Shown here: positions 35,487 through 42,991 of the stretch, piece by piece | How positions within the stretch are numbered: the first letter of the stretch is position 1 | Layout of the letters: every line of letters begins with the position of its first letter | Source: Desulfovibrio sp. G11 | GTDB lineage: Bacteria; Desulfobacterota; Desulfovibrionia; Desulfovibrionales; Desulfovibrionaceae | Direction of reading: 5' to 3' | Length of the DNA: 64,000 bases | Assembly: GCF_900243745.1 (NCBI RefSeq) | Contig: NZ_LT984798.1 | Location: 1,854,501 to 1,918,500 of the forward strand | Made by a program: the position numbers and the translations under genes | Notes under the pieces: model-generated | The model's input: only the letters and a program-made list of their open reading frames with translations | Told to the model about the DNA's origin: nothing | The model's database searches: none

Positions 35487-36674
35487 ATGCAGAATGATTT
35501 GCCCAAAGGGTTCAGGGCCGGGGCCGCAGCAGCCAGCTTCAAGAAAGCAGGTCGCGACGATCTGGGCCTCATTGTTTCCGACACGCCCGCCGTGCTGGCG
35601 GGCATGTTTACGCAAAATCTTTTCAAGGCTGCGCCCGTGCTGGTTTGCCAGGAGATTCTGGCGCGCGGGCGGGCAGTACGCGCCGTGCTTGCCAATGCGG
35701 GGCAGGCCAATGCCTGCACTGGCGAAGAGGGGCTTGCCAACTGCCGTGCCACGCAGGCTATGGTGGCTGGCCTTACCGGGCTTGGGCAGGATGAAATCCT
35801 GCCTCTTTCCACGGGCGTTGTGGGTGCGCATCTCAAGATGGGCCTTTGGCTTGATGCTGTCCCCGCGCTGGTGCAAAGCCTTGGCAGCCGCGATGCCGAG
35901 GGCTTTACCCGCTCTTTCATGACTACCGACGCTTTTCCCAAGTTTGCCACGCGCGATGTGGCGCTTGCCGGCGGAACCGTGCGCCTGACGGTTATGGCAA
36001 AGGGAGCCGGCATGATCTGCCCCAACATGGCAACCATGCTCTGCGTGGCCCTGACAGATGCGCAGGTAGCCGCAGAACCCTGGCAGGCCATGTTTGGGCG
36101 CGCCGTGAACAAGACCTTTAACAGGGTGAGTGTGGACGGCGACACCTCCACCAACGACACCATTCTGGGCCTTGCCAACGGAGCCTCGGGCGTGGCTGCG
36201 CAGGGACCGGAAGATATCGGCCTGCTCGAGGAGGCGCTTACAGCCATTCTGGGGCAGGTCTCTTACATGCTGGTCAAGGACGGCGAAGGCGCGCGCAAGG
36301 TTATTCATATTACGGTCAGCGGAGCGGCAAACGACGCTGATGCCGAGCTGGTGGCCCGCAGCGTGGGGCATTCGCAACTGGTCAAGACGGCCATTTATGG
36401 CGGGGACGCCAACTGGGGCCGTATCGTGACGGCCGTGGGGTACAGCGGGGCCAGGTTTGATCCGGCGGCGGTGAGTATGAAGCTCTGCGGCATTGAGCGC
36501 TTTCGCAAGGGCTGCCCGGTCAATGAGGACCAGGAAACCGCGCTTACCGAGCTGCTCAAGGGTGAGGATGTGCAGGTGGATATTGATCTTGGCGGCGGAT
36601 CCGGCTCGTATACGTTCAAGGCTTCGGATCTTGGGCATGAGTATGTGACGGAAAACGCCGATTACCGCTCATAA
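35487..36674 (+). CDS. argJ: Bifunctional ornithine acetyltransferase / N-acetylglutamate synthase
   Basis: A 395-residue arginine-biosynthesis enzyme that recycles acetyl from N-acetylornithine to glutamate and may also use acetyl-CoA. The proprotein cleaves itself between Ala and Thr in KGAGMICPNMATML, and the threonine becomes the nucleophile. Other family blocks: SFKKAGRDDLGLI at the start, VLANAGQANACTG, STGVVGAHLKM, SVDGDTSTNDT, and the terminal HEYVTENADYRS. GAGGAG lies upstream of the ATG at 35487. It follows fusA but is separated by probable termination and leader structures, so it is likely its own unit. Confidence 0.95.
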   Translation: MQNDLPKGFRAGAAAASFKKAGRDDLGLIVSDTPAVLAGMFTQNLFKAAPVLVCQEILARGRAVRAVLANAGQANACTGEEGLANCRATQAMVAGLTGLGQDEILPLSTGVVGAHLKMGLWLDAVPALVQSLGSRDAEGFTRSFMTTDAFPKFATRDVALAGGTVRLTVMAKGAGMICPNMATMLCVALTDAQVAAEPWQAMFGRAVNKTFNRVSVDGDTSTNDTILGLANGASGVAAQGPEDIGLLEEALTAILGQVSYMLVKDGEGARKVIHITVSGAANDADAELVARSVGHSQLVKTAIYGGDANWGRIVTAVGYSGARFDPAAVSMKLCGIERFRKGCPVNEDQETALTELLKGEDVQVDIDLGGGSGSYTFKASDLGHEYVTENADYRS

Positions 36675-37345
36675 GGGACGCCTCTGCGGTGGTGGTGGGC
36701 CGCCTCGCGGCGGGCAGTATTGCGTGATCCGCAGGGATTGAAAGAGAGAAGGCTTGTCCTTTGGGATGGGAATTTTGCCGCCCTGCGAGATGCGCCTTCG
36801 CGGCGAACCGTGATACGCTGCACCACAGGGGTGAGAGGGGAAAGAGCTTGTCCTTTGAGATAGGTTTTTTGTCGCCCTGCGGGCGCAAGGGCTTTTTCTT
36901 TGTTTGTTATTTTGGCCGCCTGCGCGGCGTGCGGCAAGGCGGGGCCGGTTATGGGGCTGCGCCCCCTTCTCGGCCCCCCTTGCATCCCCCCGAAGCACCC
37001 CCGCTGGGCTTTCCATATTCCATCAGCCCTCCAGGCTACATCTGCGCTCACTCCGGGCAATCCTGTTGGGCTTTCCTGCTTCCGTAATTCCGCGAGGGCT
37101 GCGCGGCCTCTGCTGCGGGAGCTTCCCTCGCTGGTCGCTCGGGTGATCTCCCTGCGCGCCGCGCAATACCATCCATCGCTTTCGCCTTGCATGAAAAATT
37201 CGGGTCCGTTGCAAGACCGAAAATAACGAACCTGCCGCAGGACAAGTCCTTTCCCCGCTGGGCAGCAAGCCTCCTTGCCGAAGACAAGCCCTTTCCCTCA
37301 TTGCTCGGGCCGCCATTGCCCGGGCGTACTCGCACCCCAGGCCTT
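36675..37345. repeat. Non-coding tract with four diverged copies of a short motif
   Basis: About 671 bases with no credible gene. Two direct copies of a roughly 45-base motif lie at about 36738-36785 and 36834-36880, sharing CTTGTCCTTTG, GAT.GG, TTTT and CGCCCTGCG. Two shorter inverted copies lie at about 37234-37257 (AGGACAAGTCCTTTCCCC) and 37280-37299 (AAGACAAGCCCTTTCCCT). Between them is GC-rich sequence with CCCC and GGGG runs. The arrangement suggests decayed REP-like or mobile repeat units rather than coding sequence. Confidence 0.6.
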
Positions 37346-37858
37346 TCAATTACCCTGTGGCGGCGAGGGCTGCGTGGCTTGTGCTGCCGAGGCCTCACGA
37401 GGTATGAGGCAGGGCGAGCGTCCGGCCAGGCGCAGGCCTATCTGCACCAGCAGAACCGGCACAAGTATAAGGGCGCAAAACAGGTGGCAGAGTTTGATCA
37501 CGGCATAGGTTTTACCAAAAAAAGCCACGTCCGGAAGATTGTGCAGCACCAGGGTCAGGCCGCTGAGGATAAGGGCGCCGAGCAGTGCCACCCGCAGGTA
37601 TCCCCCAAGGGTGAGACGCAGATATCCCCGGCCCTGCCGCCACCAGATGATGACGGCGTAGGTGCTGAGCATGAGCAGGGCCGCAGCCGCATAGTAGTGC
37701 CACAGGGAGGCCCGGTTGTCCCAGTCCACCAGGCCGTAGCGTACGGCAAAAGGCAAATGGGCCAGGCCGGAAAGCACTGCGGCCATCAGGCTTGCAGGCC
37801 ACAGGATATGAAACAGACCGGAAAAAAGCTTCCGGTTCCGGTGCTGCGACCGCATCAT
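37346..37858 (-). CDS. Four-helix membrane cytochrome b-type subunit
   Basis: A 170-residue integral membrane protein with four hydrophobic helices. Histidines 17, 54, 106 and 125 lie in or near helices (LFHILWPASLMAAV, LWHYYAAAALL, LTLVLHNLP, IKLCHLFCALIL) and could bind two b haems, as in formate-dehydrogenase and hydrogenase gamma subunits or b561-type cytochromes. It would exchange electrons between the Fe-S partner and the menaquinone pool. The ATG at 37858 overlaps the stop codon of the upstream Fe-S gene (ATGA), with GGAG eight bases before. Family assignment is by topology and context. Confidence 0.72.
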   Translation of the reverse strand: MMRSQHRNRKLFSGLFHILWPASLMAAVLSGLAHLPFAVRYGLVDWDNRASLWHYYAAAALLMLSTYAVIIWWRQGRGYLRLTLGGYLRVALLGALILSGLTLVLHNLPDVAFFGKTYAVIKLCHLFCALILVPVLLVQIGLRLAGRSPCLIPREASAAQATQPSPPQGN

Positions 37859-38853
37859 GGCTTGCGCTCCTTTTTCCGGTCGCGCCACAGGCGCAATGAA
37901 GCAAGGGCGGCTCCGGCCAGGGGGGCCGCCAGCACGATATCAAGCAGGCTGTTTTCTTTCTCCATACTGGCCCTGGCCGGGCGCAGGCTCGGCTGCCCAA
38001 AGTCTACCTGTTCCTGCTGCAGCATGGCGGCTTCAATGTCCCTGAAAGGGATGGAAGAAACGTAGATGGTGTTGGTTCCGCCGTTTTCCGTAAGGCCGAA
38101 GAGTTCTCCACGCCGCAGGCTCGCCATTTCTTTTGCACGGCTCACCATTTTGTTGCGCGGGCCGATGCTTTGTGCTCCGGACGGGCAGGCAGCCACACAA
38201 ACGGGCGGCTGCCCCTGTGCCAGCAAGTCCCGGCAATAATCGCACTTGAATACAAGTCCATAACCGATATAGCGGGGTGCCAGTTTGAGATAAGGGCCAA
38301 CGCCTGACTGGCGCTGGGGAATGCCCCAGGGGCAGGCCCGATGGCAGGGGCCATCTCCCAGGCACATGGATTCATCAATGTATGTAGCCCCCTGTGGGCT
38401 TTGCCGGGCCGCACCGGAAGGGCACAGGCTCACACATTGAGGATTGAGGCAATGCAGGCAGCGTCGCGGCATGAACACCTTGTGTCCCTCCCGGCGGCCG
38501 GAAAGGGTGCAGGACTGGATGTACAGCCAGTTGTACGGGGTAAGGCGGTTTGTCACATCCTGCCGGTCAGACCAGTCGATGACAGGTTTCCAGGAGGGAA
38601 CCGTGCGGGGGATGGGTTTCTGCGGTAGCGGCAGGCCGGCAAGGTTGCGCTCCCGGCAGGCAGCGACACACGCACCGCAGCCGGTGCAACGGTCCACATC
38701 AATAATGGTACAGCAGTCCACATCATCGGTAGACAGCCGCAGGGCCATGGCCTGGGCGGGCTGAAAGCCTGCTAGTCCGAGACCGGCGACTCCCGCGGCG
38801 GATGTCAGCCCTTTGAGCAGGCGCCTGCGTTCTGGTAGAAAATCCTTTGCCAT
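37855..38853 (-). CDS. Tat-exported four-cluster ferredoxin subunit with C-terminal anchor
   Basis: A 332-residue electron-transfer protein. It begins with a twin-arginine signal (PERRRLLKGLTSAAGVAGLG), so it is exported folded with clusters in place. Four cysteine groups bind [4Fe-4S] clusters: CTGCGACVAAC, CLHCLNPQCVSLCP, CLGDGPCHRACP and CDYC with CVAACP. The layout matches beta subunits such as HybA or FdnH. A hydrophobic segment near the C-terminus (LDIVLAAPLAGAALASL) anchors it at the periplasmic side. The ATG at 38853 is preferred for its AAGGGG; an ATG nine codons earlier is possible. It is coupled to the cytochrome b gene, but no catalytic oxidoreductase subunit is adjacent. Confidence 0.88.
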   Translation of the reverse strand: MAKDFLPERRRLLKGLTSAAGVAGLGLAGFQPAQAMALRLSTDDVDCCTIIDVDRCTGCGACVAACRERNLAGLPLPQKPIPRTVPSWKPVIDWSDRQDVTNRLTPYNWLYIQSCTLSGRREGHKVFMPRRCLHCLNPQCVSLCPSGAARQSPQGATYIDESMCLGDGPCHRACPWGIPQRQSGVGPYLKLAPRYIGYGLVFKCDYCRDLLAQGQPPVCVAACPSGAQSIGPRNKMVSRAKEMASLRRGELFGLTENGGTNTIYVSSIPFRDIEAAMLQQEQVDFGQPSLRPARASMEKENSLLDIVLAAPLAGAALASLRLWRDRKKERKP

Positions 38854-38903
38854 GCTGCCCCTTGAGAGATTCTTTGCCATGTCTTTTTATGGATTGTATA
38901 CAC

Positions 38904-38933
38904 ATAGTACGCGTAGCGAGATGTTCGCGTCAA
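38904..38933 (-). promoter_or_regulatory. Sigma-70-type promoter for the Fe-S/cytochrome b pair
   Basis: On the minus strand TTGACG and TACTAT are separated by 18 bases, about 50 bases before the Fe-S gene. Confidence 0.6.
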
Positions 38934-39096
38934 CGCGCGGCCCGGCAGAAATGGGAAAAAGAGAAGAGCGCCATGCCGGAATCGCCGCTTGATGCAGCGA
39001 TGCCGGCGGCGCGGCAGTTGTTGCGATGGTCCTTTGTTGCAACCGTGCAGGCAGAGTTGTTCAGGCGTACGGTGCGCCGGAAAGCGGATGGGCGGG

Positions 39097-40503
39097 TCAG
39101 GCCGCCTTTTTTTCAAAGGGCGGCGGCGGCCGCCAGCGCCAGAAAAGGGCCAGCAGGGGAACAAGCCCGACAAGTTCTGCCACCTCGCGCGGGGCCATCT
39201 TGCCGGTGAGCCACCACAGGGCCAGGCTCACCATAATGGCCGCCAGCATAAGCAGCCATTGCCCTGCGCTCATTGGGCGGGCGGCCCACTGGAAAAAACC
39301 CACCGTCAGAATGGCGACCCACACCTTGGTGATGGTCAGAGACAGGGCAGCGCCTTCCAGCGGCATGGCCGGAATGAGCGTAAAGCAGCAGATGATGTTG
39401 AGTACAAGTCCGCTCACATAAAAGGCCAGCAGCAGCCGGTGGCGGCGCATGCCTATCATGGCATAGGCTGCCAGATTGTGCAGAAAGGCTGTAGCCAGGC
39501 ACGGGGTGAGCAGTTGCTGGGCGCGGACGGCGCTTTCATAGTTCTGCCCGTAGATGAAGGGCAAAAAACGGTCACTTTCCACACAGATAAGAAAAATTAT
39601 GGGCAGGGCTGCGGCCCAGAGTGTCCGGGCGGTCTGGCCGGCCAGCTGGCTGAAGGCTGCCCGATCTTGCTGCCAGTGCCTGGCCAGCAGGGGAAATATG
39701 ACCTTGCCCAGCAGGGCGCTGGAAACCAGAACCGACAGCCCCTCAATGGTTTCCCAGGCAACGCCGTAACCGCCCACATCGGCATTGCCGCCGTACTGTT
39801 TGAGAAAAATAACGTTGATCTTGTTGTAGAACATGGCGCAGGCGGCCATGCAGGTAAAAATAAGGCCGTGTTTCATCTGGCGTGCAAGGTCAAGCATACC
39901 GGCCTTGCCGACGCCGGTCAGGGGATTGCGCCCCAGCGCTACCAGCGCGAAGATGATGCAGAGCACGGACTCGATGGGCTTGTACAAGGCGATGACAATG
40001 GGCGGGGCGCCCATCACCACGCAGGCAATACCAAAGCCGATGCCGATGAGGGCCGACGGCACACGGATGCGCATTTCGACATCCTGCCGCCCACGGGCCT
40101 GGCACAGGGCAAAAAAGGAGTCGCTGACGCCGTCGAGGCCGAGGCCTGCAGCAATGCAGAGCACGATGAGGCGCAGTTCCGGGCTGTAGTTCTGCCAGCC
40201 TGTCACCAGCCATGTGGTGACCAGCGCCAGCACCAGCACAACAAGCTTGAGCCATGTAACCTCGCCGAGCAGCGCCCGGGGGCGGCCCTCACGCCGGGCG
40301 AAGGTGGACAGCAGAAAATCGTTAAGCCCCACATCGGCAATGGTTTTCACCAGATAGCCAAACGTGAGGGCCAACACGATCTGACCCATAATATCCGGGC
40401 TGCGGCGGGCCAGCAATATGGTAAAGGCCGTCCATGCCAGGTCGCGCGTCCATTGCGCACCCAGAATGTACCCGAGCCTGCGGGGGATGCTTTTGAGCTT
40501 CAT
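39097..40503 (-). CDS. Wzx-type polysaccharide/lipid flippase (MOP superfamily)
   Basis: A 468-residue membrane protein with 12 or more helices. The N-terminal block RRLGYILGAQWTRDLAWTAF and the segment MGQIVLALTFGYLVKTIADVGLNDF are typical of Wzx/MurJ-like flippases, which move lipid-linked glycans to the outer face of the inner membrane. It ends in a proline- and lysine-rich cytoplasmic tail. It is the last gene of a four-gene minus-strand operon, nine bases after the adaptor gene. Together with the glycosyltransferases in the divergent arm it points to export of a glycosylated product. Confidence 0.82.
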   Translation of the reverse strand: MKLKSIPRRLGYILGAQWTRDLAWTAFTILLARRSPDIMGQIVLALTFGYLVKTIADVGLNDFLLSTFARREGRPRALLGEVTWLKLVVLVLALVTTWLVTGWQNYSPELRLIVLCIAAGLGLDGVSDSFFALCQARGRQDVEMRIRVPSALIGIGFGIACVVMGAPPIVIALYKPIESVLCIIFALVALGRNPLTGVGKAGMLDLARQMKHGLIFTCMAACAMFYNKINVIFLKQYGGNADVGGYGVAWETIEGLSVLVSSALLGKVIFPLLARHWQQDRAAFSQLAGQTARTLWAAALPIIFLICVESDRFLPFIYGQNYESAVRAQQLLTPCLATAFLHNLAAYAMIGMRRHRLLLAFYVSGLVLNIICCFTLIPAMPLEGAALSLTITKVWVAILTVGFFQWAARPMSAGQWLLMLAAIMVSLALWWLTGKMAPREVAELVGLVPLLALFWRWRPPPPFEKKAA

Positions 40504-40512
40504 GCCTCGGCT

Positions 40513-41457
40513 TTACCTGCCGCCCCCGAAACGCACAACGGCCTTGAAGCCGGGCTTGAGTTCCAGATCAGGGTTGGGAACAGTGATCTCCACCGTGTAA
40601 TAGGACGGATTTGAGACACTCATATCATTGGAAACCCAGGATATTTCATTGACCTTGCCTGGAAATACCTTGTTGCCGAGCGAGGGAATCTCCACGTCTA
40701 CCTTATCCCCTTCCGAAATGCCGCTGATTTCGGCCTCGTACACAGGCACCTGAATCAGCACGGGGTCAAGCTGTCCTACCCTGATGGGCATGCTCCCTGC
40801 CTGCAGCAGGGTGCCGGGATTGAGGGTGGCGTCAAGCGAGAGCACATAACCCTTGATGGGGGAGGTCAGGGTGAGGGTTTCAGGCAGGATTTCGCCCTCC
40901 CTGATTTCCTGACCAAAATAGCTGCTCAGTTCCTTGAGGCGAATGGCAAAGCTGTTCTCAGCTTTTTTGATGGTAGTGGTGGTGAGTTCGATACGGCGCT
41001 GCAAAGAGGTTACGTCTTCTTCAAGGCGGCCGGAAGCCTGACGGGAGCCAAGGCCCGAGGCGGCAAGCTGACGCGCCTTGTTGCGCTGGGCGATGGTTTC
41101 GGCCAGTTTGCGTTCAAGGTCAAGCACCTGGCTCTTGAGGCTTTCTGTGCCGGGCCCCTGCATAACTTCGCGCTGCAAGGCGCGTTCGGCGTCTTCGTGC
41201 AGGTGATAGCGCATGAGCGGGGCATTTTCTTCAACGGCTTCGCCGGGTTTGACAAGCACATCATCCACCACCCCGTTAAAGGGCATGGGTATGGCGCGCA
41301 TAACAGTAGTCACCACTTTGCCGGTAAGGATGGTCACGCCGCTTTTGCCGCCTTCGGCCGCGGAGGCAGCGGCAGCGAATGCCAGGCTGCACAGCAGGAC
41401 CAGTGTCAGAAACAGGCCGGGCGCGGCGAAAAAGCGTAGACGGGCAAGGCGTTGCAT
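40513..41457 (-). CDS. Membrane-fusion (HlyD/RND-type) periplasmic adaptor
   Basis: A 314-residue protein with an N-terminal signal or anchor (FLTLVLLCSLAFAAAASAA). A barrel-sandwich lipoyl-like half (VMRAIPMPFNGVVDDVLVKP) is followed by a helical hairpin of about 85 residues (KSQVLDLERKLAETIAQRNK and onward), the second sandwich half (ESLTLTSPIKGYVLSLDATL with minor variation), and a beta-barrel (VLIQVPVYEAEISGISEGD). Such adaptors join an inner-membrane pump to TolC. Its ATG overlaps the stop codon of the TolC-family gene (TAATG), so the two are coupled. No ABC or RND pump gene is in the operon. Confidence 0.88.
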   Translation of the reverse strand: MQRLARLRFFAAPGLFLTLVLLCSLAFAAAASAAEGGKSGVTILTGKVVTTVMRAIPMPFNGVVDDVLVKPGEAVEENAPLMRYHLHEDAERALQREVMQGPGTESLKSQVLDLERKLAETIAQRNKARQLAASGLGSRQASGRLEEDVTSLQRRIELTTTTIKKAENSFAIRLKELSSYFGQEIREGEILPETLTLTSPIKGYVLSLDATLNPGTLLQAGSMPIRVGQLDPVLIQVPVYEAEISGISEGDKVDVEIPSLGNKVFPGKVNEISWVSNDMSVSNPSYYTVEITVPNPDLELKPGFKAVVRFGGGR

Positions 41458-42923
41458 TACAGCACCTCTTTGGCGGGCAGGCCGAGGAAATGTTCCTGAA
41501 GGGCCGTGGAAAGATACATCCATTCAAGCTGGGCCAGCTCGCAGGACAGCTCGGCGCGGATAAGGGCCACCTGGGCCTGCACCATGGCTTCCTGCCTGTC
41601 GGCCACGGCGGGCAGTTCGGCGATGCCTTCGTTGAAAGAAATATGGGCTTCCTTGAACTGCATGGCCGCTGTGTCAAAGCGCGTACGTGCCAGCTTGAGT
41701 TCGGTTTCGGCCAGGGCCACGCTCTGTTCGGCCTGCAGCCACCGGTTGGAATAGTCGGTGCGCTTGCGTGCCATTTCGTGGAATGCCTGCGCCTTCTGCA
41801 TGCGGGCAGTCTGCACACCGCGGTAACGGCGCCCCCAGTCCAGCAGGGGGAAGCTGAAGTTCAGGTGCAGGAAGGTATCCTCACTGCCGCTGGCCGGCTG
41901 ATACTGACCGGCGGGCGGGTTTTTGTCGATGGCGATGCTCATGTCGGGAATATACTGTGCCCAGGCAACCATGATGTTATAGTCACCGAGCTTGATCTGG
42001 CCGCGCAGCAGCAGGTCGTCTTCGGTAGTGGTCCAGCGTTCATCCCATTTGAGTTTGCGCCCGTTGAAACCGCGCAGGATTTCTTCGGCGCTGGAGGTGT
42101 CCACATCCAGACGCTGCTGGGGGTCCACGCCCGCAAGGATCTTGAGCTGGGTAAGCTGCATGGTTTCTTTCATCTTGGTCTGCTCCAGCATAAGCTCAAG
42201 CTCGCGCTGGTGCTGCATTGCCAGATTGAGGGAAACCCCCTGGCGGCCGTCAACGGCTTCCACCTGCTGCCAGTAGGAAACCAGTTCCTTGCCGATGGGC
42301 AGCAGATCTTTCTGTGCTTTGACGATTTTTTTCTGCGCCTGCAGCTGCAGGTAGGCCTGACCGATCTTGTAGATAGCCTCGCCCACGGCCTTGCGGTGGG
42401 TGGAGATGGCCAGATTGACCATGGCCTTTTGCACCTGATGTTCAAAATAGGCGGCCACAGGATTGGGAAAGGCAGCGTGAAAGCCCACGGTAAACTTGGC
42501 GCGCCCGTAGTCGCCGGGGGTGTCCTTGTGGTCCATGTTGTAGCGCGTGAGGTTGTTGGTAACCTGCATGGTCATGCGTGGTTCGGGCAGGTATTTCCAC
42601 ACGGCGTCGGTAAGGGCAACACGCTTGATTTCCAGATCCACCGCGCTGTTGACCAGAAGCGGCGACTGCTGGATGGTAAGAAAGACGCAGTCCTCAAAGG
42701 TGAAGACCTTGGCGGGATCATAAAGGTTGGGAACCGCAGCCTCGAGCTTGGCCTTGTTTTCCACCGGCACCCCGGGAGCCTCTTCCAGCCAGTGCCTGGC
42801 GGGGAGTTCCGGCGACTTGAGTCCGGCCTTGTTGGAGGCGCAGGCAGAGAAAAGAAGGGTCAGAACGAGCAGCAGCGGAAGATAAGTCCGCGCTGGAAGG
42901 AAAGTACGTGCGTTATGCGGCAT
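41457..42923 (-). CDS. TolC-family outer-membrane efflux lipoprotein
   Basis: A 488-residue protein with a lipobox signal (LLVLTLLFSAC, Cys28). Two repeats of long amphipathic helices follow, separated by beta segments, as in the TolC/OEP trimeric channel: first repeat about residues 75-260 (VFTFEDCVFLTIQQSPLLV, then KAVGEAIYKIGQAYLQLQAQ), second about 300-485 (LHLNFSFPLLDWGRRYRGV, then WLQAEQSVALAETELKLARTR). It would form the outer-membrane exit duct. It lies 68 bases after the PKS-like gene and overlaps the adaptor start by one base. Confidence 0.9.
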   Translation of the reverse strand: MPHNARTFLPARTYLPLLLVLTLLFSACASNKAGLKSPELPARHWLEEAPGVPVENKAKLEAAVPNLYDPAKVFTFEDCVFLTIQQSPLLVNSAVDLEIKRVALTDAVWKYLPEPRMTMQVTNNLTRYNMDHKDTPGDYGRAKFTVGFHAAFPNPVAAYFEHQVQKAMVNLAISTHRKAVGEAIYKIGQAYLQLQAQKKIVKAQKDLLPIGKELVSYWQQVEAVDGRQGVSLNLAMQHQRELELMLEQTKMKETMQLTQLKILAGVDPQQRLDVDTSSAEEILRGFNGRKLKWDERWTTTEDDLLLRGQIKLGDYNIMVAWAQYIPDMSIAIDKNPPAGQYQPASGSEDTFLHLNFSFPLLDWGRRYRGVQTARMQKAQAFHEMARKRTDYSNRWLQAEQSVALAETELKLARTRFDTAAMQFKEAHISFNEGIAELPAVADRQEAMVQAQVALIRAELSCELAQLEWMYLSTALQEHFLGLPAKEVL

Positions 42924-42991
42924 CTGGCACCCTTTACAGGCTCGCGCGCCCGGCGCGTTGGTATGGTCACGGTTGTTGCGGCGGGAACGCG

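Noticed and set aside
36662-37192. 176-codon minus-strand frame in the repeat tract
   Set aside because: It spans the diverged repeats, has basic low-complexity composition and no ribosome-binding site.
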